Source of the DNA: Chloroflexota bacterium
Lineage (GTDB): Bacteria > Chloroflexota > Anaerolineae > Aggregatilineales > Phototrophicaceae
Direction: 5' to 3'
DNA length: 64,000 nucleotides
NCBI GenBank assembly: GCA_011523545.1
Contig: WTGN01000008.1
Coordinates: 21,908 to 85,907 of the forward strand
Under the pieces are notes generated by a model. It was not told the origin of the DNA and ran no database searches. It saw nothing but the letters and a program-made list of their open reading frames with translations. Positions within the stretch are counted from its first letter, which is position 1; every line of letters begins with the position of its first letter. This document shows positions 50,125 through 59,291 of this stretch, in pieces. The translations under genes were made by a program, and so were the position numbers.

Positions 50125-50742
50125 TTGAGCGAAACCTATCCCGGCAAATACCTCATCGGCTTGACCGGCAATATCGCCGTCGGCAAAAGCCTCGTGCGCA
50201 CGCTCCTGGAGGAGCAGGGCGCGGCCACTATTGATGCCGACCGCGTCGCCCACCAGATCATGCGCAAAGGGGAGGCCGCCTACGCCGATATCGTCGCTGC
50301 TTTTGGCGCCGGCATCCTGGATGATCAGGGCGAAATCAAACGCGCCGCTCTGGGGGAAATCGTCTTCAATGACGCCGCCCGCCTGCGCCAGCTCGAAGCC
50401 ATCAGCCACCCCGCCATCCGCCGCCGCATTGACCAGCTCATCCGCGAGGCGGACGCAAACGTCGTCGTTATCGAAGCCATCAAGCTGCTCGAAGGCGATT
50501 TGAAGCGGAAGGTCGATTCGGTCTGGGTGGTCGACGCCTCGCCGGAGATGCAGCTGCGGCGCCTGCAGGCCAAGCGCGGCATGTCAGAAATCGAGGCGCG
50601 CCGGCGCATCGCCCTGCAGAACCCGCAAGCCGATAAACTGCGCCAGGCCGACGTCATCATTCAAAACGACGGCCCTGTCGACGCCGCCCGGGCGCAAGTG
50701 GCGCGAGCCTGGCGCGATATCTCTCCAACCTACCGACCGTAG
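50125..50742 (+). CDS. coaE: dephospho-CoA kinase
   Basis: A 205-residue P-loop kinase that completes coenzyme A synthesis by phosphorylating the 3'-hydroxyl of dephospho-CoA. Walker A is LTGNIAVGKSLV, the CoA-domain signature is TIDADRVAHQIM, and IEAIKLLEGDLKRKVDSVWV and RLQAKRGMSEIEARRRI form the lid region. Starts at TTG 50125 with CGGAGA eight bases upstream. Length is normal. It lies alone on the plus strand. Confidence 0.93.
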   Translation: MSETYPGKYLIGLTGNIAVGKSLVRTLLEEQGAATIDADRVAHQIMRKGEAAYADIVAAFGAGILDDQGEIKRAALGEIVFNDAARLRQLEAISHPAIRRRIDQLIREADANVVVIEAIKLLEGDLKRKVDSVWVVDASPEMQLRRLQAKRGMSEIEARRRIALQNPQADKLRQADVIIQNDGPVDAARAQVARAWRDISPTYRP

Positions 50743-50918
50743 GCACGACATATCATGGCGCCCGCTGACCGCGCATCCACCTTCGGGCTCGCCCGCCGTC
50801 AAAATGTCAGGCGCGCGCTCAACGCAAGAATCGACTGGACACAGCCATCTACATCTTAGACAATGACGCTCTGTCTCATTACGCTCAAACCTGCCCAATC
50901 CAATGGAGATCCGCTGTC

Positions 50919-52184
50919 ATGAATCGTCTCGTCATCGTCACATTGCTTGCCTTTATGATCGCTGCCTATGGCGCCGCGACCCAGGCCGACGACAGCTGCG
51001 CCGATGCCCTGGGCTGTGTTGAGATCGGCCCCGATGAAAATATCCTGATTGGCGGGATCCTGCGTCTGTCCGGTCCCAAACCCTGGACCGGCTATGTCGC
51101 CCAAAGCGCCTTCCAGTTGGCCCTGCTGGCGCGTGATGGCCAGTTGCTGGGCCGTGATGTCGAGCTCCTGCTGGAGGACAGCGCTTGCACCGAAGAGGGC
51201 GGGCGCGCGGCGGCCCAGCGTCTGGTCGCCAATCCCGCGATCGTCGGCATCATCGGCACAAACTGCTCGCTGGCGGCCAAAGGCGCCCTGCCGGTCATCA
51301 GCGAAGCCGGCTGGCTCATGATCTCGCCATCGAATACCTCGCCCTTTCTGACCGATGCCGACGGAGACGCCGGCGGGCTCTACCAGCCGGGCTACTTCCG
51401 CACAGCCCATAACGACCGCTTCCAGGGCGAGCTGAGCGCGCGCTTCGCCGCGTCCGTGCTGGACGTGGGCAAGGTCGCGACAATCGATGATGGCGATCCC
51501 TACACCCGCGGCCTGGCCAGCGCGATGGCCGATACTTTCACCGGCCTGGGCGGGGAAGTCGTCTTCCACGGCGTGATCAAGAAAGGCGCGCCCGACTTGA
51601 GCGGGATACTCAGCGCGATTGCGGAAAGTGGAGCGGAGCTCGTTTACTTCCCGGTGTTCGCGCCGGAAGCGATTCTCATCACCCAGGAGCTGACCCTTGC
51701 TCCCGGTTTGGAAGACTTAAGGCTAATGACGGCGGATGCTGCCTATTCCGCGTATTTCGCGCAGACAGCGGGCGAGGCGGGGCTGGGAGTCTACGTGGCC
51801 GCTCCTTACGTCCAGGGCAAGCTCTACGAGGCTTTCCTCAACAGCTGGAAGATGGAGATTGACGAAGCGGGCCCGACCGGCGGCTTCCATGCCCATGGCT
51901 ATGACGCCGCCAATCTGCTGCTGGATGCGCTGGAGGCCGTCGCCCAAGAGCGCGACGACGGGGGGCTTCTCATCGGCCGCGGCGCCTTGCGCGAGGCGCT
52001 GGCCGCCGTCGAAGATTATCCCGGCTTGACCGGGTCGCTGACCTGCCGCGAAGAATCGCCTCATGCCGGCGACTGCGCCACCGGTGAAGCGCTCGCCATA
52101 TTCCAACTCAGCGCCGCCGAGATCCACGAGGGCAAATGGCCGCCGCCGCCGCTCTGGACAGCGGACATGGCTGAGGGGGCGTAG
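50919..52184 (+). CDS. branched-chain amino acid type ABC substrate-binding protein
   Basis: A 421-residue exported receptor of the Leu/Ile/Val-binding type I fold. The signal peptide is MNRLVIVTLLAFMIAAYGAA, cut near TQA-DD. GGILRLSGPKPWTGYVAQSAF, EDSACTEEGGRAAAQRLV, GIIGTNCSLAAKGALPVISE and SPSNTSPFLT match LivJ-like proteins. Cys pairs (SCADALGC, CTEE..C) and a late Cys pair (LTCREESPHAGDC) suggest disulphides. No permease or ATPase genes are near, so it is an orphan receptor here. GGAG lies upstream of ATG 50919. Confidence 0.88.
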   Translation: MNRLVIVTLLAFMIAAYGAATQADDSCADALGCVEIGPDENILIGGILRLSGPKPWTGYVAQSAFQLALLARDGQLLGRDVELLLEDSACTEEGGRAAAQRLVANPAIVGIIGTNCSLAAKGALPVISEAGWLMISPSNTSPFLTDADGDAGGLYQPGYFRTAHNDRFQGELSARFAASVLDVGKVATIDDGDPYTRGLASAMADTFTGLGGEVVFHGVIKKGAPDLSGILSAIAESGAELVYFPVFAPEAILITQELTLAPGLEDLRLMTADAAYSAYFAQTAGEAGLGVYVAAPYVQGKLYEAFLNSWKMEIDEAGPTGGFHAHGYDAANLLLDALEAVAQERDDGGLLIGRGALREALAAVEDYPGLTGSLTCREESPHAGDCATGEALAIFQLSAAEIHEGKWPPPPLWTADMAEGA

Positions 52185-52200
52185 CCGGGCTGGTGGCCCG

Positions 52201-52282
52201 CCGAACCAGCGAACTGTAGGGGCGAGCCATTGGGTCGCCCGCCGAACCAGCGAATTGTAGGGGCGAGCCATTGGGTCGCCCG
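52201..52282. repeat. tandem pair of extragenic palindromes (41-bp period)
   Basis: CCGAACCAGCGAACTGTAGG and CCGAACCAGCGAATTGTAGG start two copies of a 41-base unit that includes the palindrome GTAGGGGCGAGCCATTGGGTCGCCCG (52216-52241 and 52257-52282). The copies differ by one base (C/T) over the unit, so the duplication is recent. They fall within the 534-base gap 52185-52718. Confidence 0.92.
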
Positions 52283-52294
52283 ACAGGGTTCCCG

Positions 52295-52585
52295 CTAAGA
52301 TTGGCCGTTTTCGGGCTTGGGGGCCGCCGGGCGGTTTACGTCTGTGCTTCGTTCTATCCGACCAGGAAAGTCTCTGCTACGCTTTTCCACGACCACGTCA
52401 AAGTCCGGGTCGGGATTTTCCAGCAAAGGCGCCAATGGTATCAATTCTACCGATTCAGCCTGTTGGCTGCTATTATCCTGCGGGTCGTCAATGAACAACG
52501 TCGTATTCCTTGCTGTTGCATGGATACAGACAGAAGTATTATAAAGCATGTTTCGCCTGAAGCAGAACAATGTAATTCCAAGCAA
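52295..52585 (-). CDS. possible small ORF of unknown function
   Basis: A 96-codon minus-strand frame starting MLGITLFCFRRNMLYNTSVC with a Pro/Asp/Glu-rich second half (LENPDPDFDVVVEKR). No ribosome site was found, the region is locally AT-richer, and a plus-strand frame (52317-52544) competes. It is either a decayed gene or chance. Little else is seen here. Confidence 0.2.
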   Translation of the reverse strand: MLGITLFCFRRNMLYNTSVCIHATARNTTLFIDDPQDNSSQQAESVELIPLAPLLENPDPDFDVVVEKRSRDFPGRIERSTDVNRPAAPKPENGQS

Positions 52586-52653
52586 GTAATTGAATTTCTA
52601 CCATCGAGGACACTGAGGAGATTGAGGGCGCCCGTAGCATCAGTATTCTTTTT

Positions 52654-52679
52654 CGGGCGACTCACAGAGTCGCCCCTAC
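52654..52679. repeat. extragenic palindrome copy
   Basis: CGGGCGACTCACAGAGTCGCCCCTAC, 40 bases before gatA. Confidence 0.88.
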
Positions 52680-52718
52680 AGACTGCAACATGACTACAGG
52701 CGATTTCGGGTGGCATGA

Positions 52719-54179
52719 ATGACCGAACTGACTAGCCTCACCATCGCCGTGGCGCTGGACAAGATGCGCGCTGGCGAATGCTCCGCGCTGGAATTGACCG
52801 AGGCGCATCTGGCGCGCATCGAGCGGCTCGACGGCGATATTCGCGCCTATTTGACCGTCAGCGCCGATTTTGCCCGCGAACAGGCCCGGGCGGCTGACGC
52901 GGCGCGCGCGGCCGGCGGCGAGCGCCCGCTGCTGGGCATCCCCATTGCCATCAAGGATGTGCTCTCGACCAAGGGCATCGAAACCACCTGCGGTTCCAAA
53001 ATCTTGCGGGGTTATCATCCGCTCTTCGACGCGACCGCCGTCGCCCGACTTTATGAGGCCGGCGCCGTCATGCTGGGCAAGCTGAATATGGACGAGTTCG
53101 CTATGGGCTCGTCGACCGAAAACAGCGGCTTCTTCCCCAGCGCCAATCCCTGGAATCTCGATCATGTGCCCGGCGGCAGCAGCGGCGGCAGCGCGGCGGC
53201 GGTGGCGGCGAACATGGCGCTGGCGACCCTGGGCTCAGACACCGGCGGCAGCATTCGCCAGCCAGCCTCATTCTGCGGTGTGTCCGCCATCAAGCCAAGC
53301 TACGGGCGCGTCTCGCGTTATGGCTTGATCGCTTACGGCTCCTCCTTCGACCAGGCCGGCCCCTTCGCCCGCACAGTCCACGATCTGGCGCGCATCCTGG
53401 CGGTCATCGCCGGGCCGGATCCGCTCGATTCGACCAGCATGCCGACGCCCGTGCCCGATTATTTCGCGGCGCTGGCCGGCGATATCCAAGGCTTGAAAAT
53501 CGGCTTGCCCAAGGAATATTTCGCCGAGGGTTTGCAGCCGGCGGTGGCGTCGGCCCTGCGCGCGGCGGTGGCAGAGTTGGAGGGCATGGGGGCGGAAGCG
53601 CGCGAAGTCAGCTTTGAGCACGCTGAATATTGCCTGCCCGCTTATTACATCATCGCCATGGCCGAGGCGAGCGCCAACCTGGCGCGATTCGACGGCGTCC
53701 GTTTTGGCGCCCGCGTCGATGGCGCCGATCTGATCGATAGCTACAAAAAAACGCGCGGCGCCGGTTTCGGCGAAGAGGTCAAGCGCCGCATCATGCTGGG
53801 CACCTACACGCTCTCGGCTGGATACTACGACGCCTACTACGGCAAGGCGCAGGCGGTGCGCACGCTCATCCGGCGGGACTTCGACGCGCTCTTCAGCGAG
53901 GTCGATGTCTTGATCGCGCCGGTCGCTCCGTCCACCGCCTTCAAATTTGGCGAGGTGACCGCTGATCCCCTGCAAATGATCCTGGCCGATGAACTGACGA
54001 TATCGGCGAATCTGGCCGGCATCCCCGGGCTGAGCGTTCCCTGCGGTTTCGACGCCGCCGGCCTGCCCATCGGCATGCAAATCCTGGGCGCGCCCTTCAC
54101 CGAGGCGTGGCTGCTGCAGGTGGGCGCGGCGTATCAACGCGCGACCGACTGGCATTTGCGGAGTCCAGAGTTGGGTTAA
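52719..54179 (+). CDS. gatA: Asp-tRNA(Asn)/Glu-tRNA(Gln) amidotransferase subunit A
   Basis: A 486-residue amidase-signature enzyme that releases ammonia from glutamine to amidate mischarged tRNA. The Ser-cisSer-Lys triad is Lys79 ([11 protein letters not shown]), Ser154 (GGSSGGS) and Ser178 ([11 protein letters not shown]), the numbering found in well-studied Gat[18 protein letters not shown] and C-terminal [10 protein letters not shown] are also typical. No gatB or gatC is next to it; they must be elsewhere, as in several genomes with scattered gat genes. ATG 52719. Confidence 0.95.
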   Translation: MTELTSLTIAVALDKMRAGECSALELTEAHLARIERLDGDIRAYLTVSADFAREQARAADAARAAGGERPLLGIPIAIKDVLSTKGIETTCGSKILRGYHPLFDATAVARLYEAGAVMLGKLNMDEFAMGSSTENSGFFPSANPWNLDHVPGGSSGGSAAAVAANMALATLGSDTGGSIRQPASFCGVSAIKPSYGRVSRYGLIAYGSSFDQAGPFARTVHDLARILAVIAGPDPLDSTSMPTPVPDYFAALAGDIQGLKIGLPKEYFAEGLQPAVASALRAAVAELEGMGAEAREVSFEHAEYCLPAYYIIAMAEASANLARFDGVRFGARVDGADLIDSYKKTRGAGFGEEVKRRIMLGTYTLSAGYYDAYYGKAQAVRTLIRRDFDALFSEVDVLIAPVAPSTAFKFGEVTADPLQMILADELTISANLAGIPGLSVPCGFDAAGLPIGMQILGAPFTEAWLLQVGAAYQRATDWHLRSPELG

Positions 54180-54303
54180 TTTTTTTCACCGCAGAGGCAC
54201 AGCGGAAGCACGAACGGTGGCGTGGACACAGATCGCCGACACGAATCTGTGGTCGCGCCAACAATGCTTGCTGAATGGGACAGGTGCAAACTCCTGGGAA
54301 GAG

Positions 54304-54552
54304 TCAGACAGGAATACGGCTGACCAGGAAAGAAATGATGCTTGACAATATCGCAACGACCACGGCGATTTGCCAGGTAAGATTCTTGATATCAGTTCGC
54401 AGGTTACTGATCTCTCCTTGGAGCGCAGCGATTACAACCTTAATGTCGCCCAAATCGCATTCGTGCTGATCTCGGGTTACGAATGAATCCATCCGCGTTT
54501 CGATTACTGCCATGCGTTCAGCGTCTGGGTTTGATCTAGGTTCCGCAACCAT
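54304..54552 (-). CDS. small coiled-coil / transmembrane protein (4 of 5)
   Basis: An 82-residue protein read from ATG 54552, with GGAGG five bases upstream (the frame is open to 54594). A hydrophilic start (MVAEPRSNPDAERMAVIETR) and a helical stretch (DLGDIKVVIAALQGEISNLR, then TDIKNLTWQ) are followed by one C-terminal membrane helix (IAVVVAILSSIISFLVSRIP). Same design as the genes at 4430, 16021, 37954 and 56801. Convergent with gatA. The 124-base gap after gatA carries CACCGCAGAGG-type text that is also at 60533-60600. Confidence 0.65.
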   Translation of the reverse strand: MVAEPRSNPDAERMAVIETRMDSFVTRDQHECDLGDIKVVIAALQGEISNLRTDIKNLTWQIAVVVAILSSIISFLVSRIPV

Positions 54553-54695
54553 GCCTGCCTCCTCTTCTCGCCGGTAGGATAACACAGTTTTCACGCATTC
54601 TCAACATTTTCATAGTCGCCTCACGCATTCGCCTCTTAAGATATTGAACAGGGGGAAATGTCTCTGCCGCTGTATGATAATCAGCGCCATCCAAG

Positions 54696-54704
54696 TGCTA
54701 GAAT
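54696..54704 (+). promoter_or_regulatory. extended -10 promoter giving a possibly leaderless asnB mRNA
   Basis: TGC plus TAGAAT (54699-54704) ends six bases before the asnB ATG at 54711. Expected transcription start is the A of the ATG. No ribosome site lies between them. Confidence 0.55.
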
Positions 54705-54710
54705 AAACCC

Positions 54711-56591
54711 ATGTGTGGAATCTGCGGCGTCATCCATTTCGACGGGGTACCGGTCACGCGCGCGCTGCTGAACGGCATGAATGAGCAGCTCGCCCATCGC
54801 GGCCCGGACGGCGCTGGTTATTTCATCGATGGCAACATCGGTCTGGCGATGCGCCGCCTGAAAATCATCGACATCGCTGGCAGCGATCAGCCGCTTTATA
54901 ACGAAGACGGCTCGGTTGCCCTCATCTTCAACGGCGAAATCTACAATTATCGCGGATTGCGCCGCCAGCTCATGGGGCGCGGGCACCGCTTCAAGACCGA
55001 TGGCGATGGCGAGACGATCGCCCATCTCTACGAAGACTATGGCGACGGGGCGCTGAGTAATCTGCGCGGCATGTTCGCACTGGCGCTTTGGGATGGACGG
55101 CAGCGGCGCCTGCTGCTGGCGCGCGACTGCTTCGGCCAGAAGCCGCTGTACTACTATGCGGACAGCAAGGTCTTCGTCTTCGCCAGCGAAATCAAGGCGA
55201 TATTGGCGCATCCGGATGTGCCGGGGGTTTCGCGTTTTGAGGGAGCGGATCGACGGGCGTTGGCGGATTATCTGAGCTTCGGTTATGTGCCGGCGCCAGC
55301 GACCGCTTTCGCCGGCATACACATGCTGGAACCGGCGATGGCGATGCATGTCGAGCCGGCCGGCCTGACGCGGCGGCAGCGCTATTGGGACTTGCCGGCC
55401 CTCGCGCCGCCGGACCAGGCTGCCAAAGCGGATTCTTACATCGGCGACCTGCGGGAACAGTTGGCGGAAGCGGTGAAATTGCGCCTGATCAGCGATGTGC
55501 CGCTGGGCGCATTTTTGAGCGGCGGCCTCGACAGCAGCCTCATCGTCGCATTGATGCGCCAGCATAGCAACAGCGCCATCAAGACCTTCAGCATCGGCTT
55601 CGCGGGCGACGAGAGTTTCGATGAAAGCCCCTACTCCGAAAAAGTCGCCCGTCATTTGGATACCGAGCACACAGCCTATCGCGTCCAGCCCGAGGCGCTG
55701 AGCCTGCTCTCCGAGCTGGTCCGGCATCACGATCAACCCTTCGCCGATAGCAGCGCTATCCCCACCTACCTGGTCAGCAAGCTCACGCGCAAGCAGGTGA
55801 CGGTGGCGCTGACCGGCGACGGCGGCGATGAGCTCTTCGCCGGTTACGAGCGCTTCTACGCCGCTGACCTGATGCGTAAGCTCCAGTTCATGCCAGCGCC
55901 GATTCTGCGTGGGGCGGCGGGCTTGCTGCAGCGCCTGCCGGAGGGAACCGGCTATTATGACCCCATCAAGCGGGCGCGGCGTTTCGCGCGGGCTGCGAGT
56001 CAAGGACTGGCGGAAGCTTATTTCGACCTGGTTCGCGTCGTCGACATTGACCTTCTGGCGGCGCTCTGCCCCGGCGCGGCGCTGCATTCGCCCATGCTAA
56101 ACGCCAGTCCGTCCGCCGCTCAACCACATCCGATCGCCGCGCTGGTCGACGCCAATATGCGGTCTTATCTGCCCGACGACCTGCTGATCAAAGCCGACCG
56201 CTGCAGCATGGCCGCCTCGCTGGAAGCGCGCGCCCCCTTCCTCGATCATGAGCTCGCCGAGTTCGCCGCCGCCATCCCCTTCAATCTCAAGCTCAAGGGT
56301 TCGCGCACGAAACACATACTCAAGGAGGCGGCCCACGGCCTGCTGCCCCCCGAGATCATCGACCGGAAAAAGCACGGTTTCGGTGTTCCGCTGGGCGCCT
56401 GGCTGCGGCGCGATATGACGCCAATGCGCGAGCTCCTGCTCAGCCGGAGGGCGCGCGAACGCGGCTTACTGGAAATCTCAGTGGTCGAGCGCTTAATCGC
56501 CGAGCACGAAGCGGGCGCGCGCGATCACAATCGGCCGCTTTGGGCCCTGCTCACGCTGGAGGAATGGCACCGTCAGTTTGTGGATGGCTGA
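54711..56591 (+). CDS. asnB: glutamine-hydrolysing asparagine synthase
   Basis: A 626-residue enzyme that makes asparagine from aspartate, glutamine and ATP. Mature N-terminal Cys2 (MCGICGVIHFDG) is the glutaminase nucleophile; HRGPDGAGYF and NGEIYNYRGLRRQL complete that domain (1-210). The synthetase domain has the PP-loop FLSGGLDSSLIVALM, then TGDGGDELFAGYERF and a C-terminal KHGFGVPLGAWLRRD. The start must be ATG 54711 because Cys2 is essential; it follows a -10 box so closely that the message may be leaderless. Not linked to aspartate genes here. Confidence 0.95.
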   Translation: MCGICGVIHFDGVPVTRALLNGMNEQLAHRGPDGAGYFIDGNIGLAMRRLKIIDIAGSDQPLYNEDGSVALIFNGEIYNYRGLRRQLMGRGHRFKTDGDGETIAHLYEDYGDGALSNLRGMFALALWDGRQRRLLLARDCFGQKPLYYYADSKVFVFASEIKAILAHPDVPGVSRFEGADRRALADYLSFGYVPAPATAFAGIHMLEPAMAMHVEPAGLTRRQRYWDLPALAPPDQAAKADSYIGDLREQLAEAVKLRLISDVPLGAFLSGGLDSSLIVALMRQHSNSAIKTFSIGFAGDESFDESPYSEKVARHLDTEHTAYRVQPEALSLLSELVRHHDQPFADSSAIPTYLVSKLTRKQVTVALTGDGGDELFAGYERFYAADLMRKLQFMPAPILRGAAGLLQRLPEGTGYYDPIKRARRFARAASQGLAEAYFDLVRVVDIDLLAALCPGAALHSPMLNASPSAAQPHPIAALVDANMRSYLPDDLLIKADRCSMAASLEARAPFLDHELAEFAAAIPFNLKLKGSRTKHILKEAAHGLLPPEIIDRKKHGFGVPLGAWLRRDMTPMRELLLSRRARERGLLEISVVERLIAEHEAGARDHNRPLWALLTLEEWHRQFVDG

Positions 56592-56611
56592 ATTCACGAG
56601 AGAGGGCGCTT

Positions 56612-56638
56612 TAGGGCGAGCCACCGTCTCGCCCCTAC
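56612..56638. repeat. extragenic palindrome copy
   Basis: TAGGGCGAGCCACCGTCTCGCCCCTAC. The gap after asnB also has TACAAT (56644-56649) but no gene behind it. Confidence 0.82.
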
Positions 56639-56800
56639 GGCTGTACAATAGCGCTGTGTATGACCAGAGATGGTCATTGGAGAATATGACTCGGTATAGG
56701 TATGTAGAATTCAAATCGCAGACGCGGGGCACCCCCGTTCATTTAAGCGGGGTCGAGAAATGAGCGATTCGATCGAGCGTGGATTGAGCGGGGCGTTGCT

Positions 56801-57175
56801 TTAACCAACTGTCAACAAGCCGGCGCCAACAGCGGCGACAAAGGCGTTCGCGGCGCCGACGAGGATCGACAGAATTAGGCCGATGGCGACGGCGGCGCCT
56901 GCAAGTTTGGTGTATTTCTTGTCCTGGTCATTGATTCGGTTGTCAAGGTTCTGGAGGTCGCCGCGAATTTCTTTCATCTCGTCGCGCAGTTCTTGTGTTT
57001 CAGCGCGGAATTCATTGCGAAGCAATTCAGTTTGCTGGTCAAACTTGCTGTTAATTGTTTCCAAGAGCTTTGCATTCAACTGCAAGACGAGCTCTTTTGT
57101 AGCGAGCGAATCCAGCTTGCCTTCAAGGTGCGATATGCGCCTTTCGTGATCAGTGAGCATCTCTGGTGTATCCAC
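56801..57175 (-). CDS. small coiled-coil / transmembrane protein (5 of 5)
   Basis: A 124-residue protein with the longest coil of the set: DHERRISHLEGKLDSL, then KFDQQTELLRNEFRAETQEL and RDEMKEIRGDLQNLDNRI (about residues 8-88). A C-terminal membrane segment follows (AGAAVAIGLILSILVGAANA) with a second hydrophobic turn (FVAAVGAGLLTVG). Like its four relatives it probably forms coiled-coil oligomers at the membrane. Function unknown. ATG 57175 has a weak upstream site. Minus strand, with a PfkB gene about 100 bases upstream on the same strand. Confidence 0.65.
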   Translation of the reverse strand: MDTPEMLTDHERRISHLEGKLDSLATKELVLQLNAKLLETINSKFDQQTELLRNEFRAETQELRDEMKEIRGDLQNLDNRINDQDKKYTKLAGAAVAIGLILSILVGAANAFVAAVGAGLLTVG

Positions 57176-57277
57176 GAATTATCCCCAACTCAATTGACGA
57201 GACATGATTTTCGCGCCACATTCTTATAATCGTGAGCATATCGTAACATAGCTCGCCCGGGCTCGCAAGCTGTGGGG

Positions 57278-58195
57278 TCAGAGGGATATGCTCCGCAGCC
57301 CGCCCCGCGCTTCATCCAAGCGGCGCGCCCACTCCAATTCCAGCTCCGCCGGCATCCGCGCGCAGCCGACCGCCTCCAGCGTGAAAGACGCGGCCGCCGC
57401 CCCATAACAGCCCGCCGCCACGACATCGCGCCCGCGACACCAGCCGACCAAAAAACCGCCGCAATAGGTATTGCCCGCCCCCGTCTGATCGACCACCTCG
57501 GCCACCTCGACGGCGGGGATGTAATGCGCGCGTCCATCGCCCGCCCGCGCCACCAATGAACCGCGCTCGCCCATGCGCAGAGCCGCCACTTCCACGCCAT
57601 CGGCCAGCATCCGGCGCATAATCTCGATTTCGTCGTCGATGCCATACATCGTCCCGGCTTCGTGCAGATTGGGCGAGACGATATCAGCCGCTTTCACGCC
57701 CTGCAGGAAGGCTTCGCGGTCGGCGCTGAGCATGAAGATGCGCACCGGTTCCCAGAGCAGGACGGCGTCAGGGAAGCGGGCGCGCCAACCGGCGACATGC
57801 GCCGGCGCGCGCAGCAGCGTGAAACCGCGTACGCGCTCGAATGGCAGGTCCGGGCTGTCAGCGGGCGGGCTGTACATAAAGGGCTCGACAATCTCGACGC
57901 GGAAGATCTCGTTGCGGACGCCGTTCCACTCAAATATCTGCCAGCCGCGCAGTTGCGGATGCCGCGTCCGGACGAGACCGGCAGGCTCGAAATCGGCTTC
58001 CAGGCGCGCGCGGATATCGCCCGGCAAGTCCTCGCCGACCAGGCCGACCAGCCCCGGCTTCTCGCCAGCGAAGGCGATGCCATAAGCCGCGTGGCTGCCG
58101 CCGCCGCCCAGCACGCCCATGCTCGTGCGCCCGTCGGGGTAGACGATGTCATCTATGATGATGCTGCCAATGGCTAGGTAGTCAGGCGCGGGCAT
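57278..58195 (-). CDS. PfkB family carbohydrate kinase
   Basis: A 305-residue ribokinase-fold kinase. The second signature DQTGAGNTYCGGFLVGW supplies the catalytic Asp and anion hole, and LGGGGSHAAYGIAFAGEKPG the first. It is unlike the fructokinase-type gene at 27596 (first signature SHAAYG). IKAADIVSPNLHEAGTMYGI-like sequence (ADIVSPNLHEAGTMYG) is the usual mid-protein motif. Sugar unknown. Start ATG 58195. Confidence 0.86.
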   Translation of the reverse strand: MPAPDYLAIGSIIIDDIVYPDGRTSMGVLGGGGSHAAYGIAFAGEKPGLVGLVGEDLPGDIRARLEADFEPAGLVRTRHPQLRGWQIFEWNGVRNEIFRVEIVEPFMYSPPADSPDLPFERVRGFTLLRAPAHVAGWRARFPDAVLLWEPVRIFMLSADREAFLQGVKAADIVSPNLHEAGTMYGIDDEIEIMRRMLADGVEVAALRMGERGSLVARAGDGRAHYIPAVEVAEVVDQTGAGNTYCGGFLVGWCRGRDVVAAGCYGAAAASFTLEAVGCARMPAELELEWARRLDEARGGLRSISL

Positions 58196-58233
58196 GGGTT
58201 GATTTTACCACCGAGTACACCGAGGGCCGCGCC

Positions 58234-59271
58234 CTAGCGCATGTCCACGGACGAGCATGACTGAAGCGTTCGCTGCAGCGCCGCTTTCTCGCGGCTGTCG
58301 ATCGTAAGCCTGTATTTCGATCTAACCTTGATGATGCGGTCCGCGAACCAGCAGGCGTTCCGCGCCGGTCTCCATTCGGCAAAGTCATTGTCGCGCTTCT
58401 GATGTCGGTTGACGTTAGGCGCGGCCAGCGTGAGATTCAGCGGGTCCCTGGCGAAGGCCTTGCGCGTCTGCGCTCCGGCGCCGCATAATCCGCTGTCATG
58501 CGCCTCTGACCTCGCCACGATGTGCTCGATATCGGTTTCCTTGGTGCTGCCGAATACCGCGCCGGTATATGGGCCATAAATGCGGCCGCCCATGCTGCTG
58601 ACAATCTGCGGCTCCACCGATTGCGAATAAGAATAATCGCCGGAGTCATAGGGCGAACAGCGATGCTCCGGCGCGACGACAAGCGCGTTCAGCTTGCTCA
58701 GCGCCCCCTGGACGGCGGCGTTGATCGCAGGTTGTGCCGGAACCGGCGATGCCGCGCCCGTTGACGATCGCGCTGAGGACCCTGACGCGACCGGCGCCGA
58801 TGCCGGCGCGCGCGCCTGCGCTTTGTCCGCGCTAACGAACCGTGTCACCGCGATCCAGCCTAGATCGATATCCAGCCAGCAGTAGACATCGCCCTGATGA
58901 CTGGCCAGCACCGCATAGCTTTCGCCGGGCGGCGTCGTGCCCAGTATCGGGGCGGCAGTGGACGGGCGCCCGCGGATATTCATCTCGCCGCTGACCCAAG
59001 CCTGGCGGTGTGGATAGCAGTCGCTTTGCCTTGTTGCAGTCTCGCGCTCTGCACGCTGAACGGTTGCGCCAAGGGCCGATATCGGCGTCGCGCGCATGGG
59101 CGTGGCGGCCGGGCGGCGGGGCGCGCTGCCCGGGGCTGTGCCGGGCCTCTGGTTTTCGGGTGGCGAGATGACAGCGAAAACGGCGGAAGCGGCAATCGTC
59201 AAGAGGATCATCCACGACCTCAGGTTGCGTGAATTGGAGCGCCGCCGTCTATTTGGCTTCCAAATGCTCAT
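58234..59271 (-). CDS. exported SH3-type / HNH-like nuclease fusion
   Basis: A 345-residue protein with a basic N-terminus and one hydrophobic helix (WMILLTIAASAVFAVIS) acting as signal or anchor. A bacterial SH3 module (about 95-145: GEMNIRGRPSTAAPILGTTP and YCWLDIDLGWIAVTRFV) could bind cell-wall peptide. After a Pro/Ser/Ala linker comes an HNH-type domain (about 225-340) of the DUF1524/GmrSD C-terminal kind: KETDIEHIVARSEAHDSG, RDPLNLTLAAPNVNRHQK and DNDFAEWRPARNACWF. The His-Asn-Lys-Trp pattern fits an active nuclease. An exported nuclease next to the wall suggests extracellular DNA use or competition; inference only. Confidence 0.8.
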   Translation of the reverse strand: MSIWKPNRRRRSNSRNLRSWMILLTIAASAVFAVISPPENQRPGTAPGSAPRRPAATPMRATPISALGATVQRAERETATRQSDCYPHRQAWVSGEMNIRGRPSTAAPILGTTPPGESYAVLASHQGDVYCWLDIDLGWIAVTRFVSADKAQARAPASAPVASGSSARSSTGAASPVPAQPAINAAVQGALSKLNALVVAPEHRCSPYDSGDYSYSQSVEPQIVSSMGGRIYGPYTGAVFGSTKETDIEHIVARSEAHDSGLCGAGAQTRKAFARDPLNLTLAAPNVNRHQKRDNDFAEWRPARNACWFADRIIKVRSKYRLTIDSREKAALQRTLQSCSSVDMR

Positions 59272-59291
59272 CGCATGCCCAATTATAGCCG

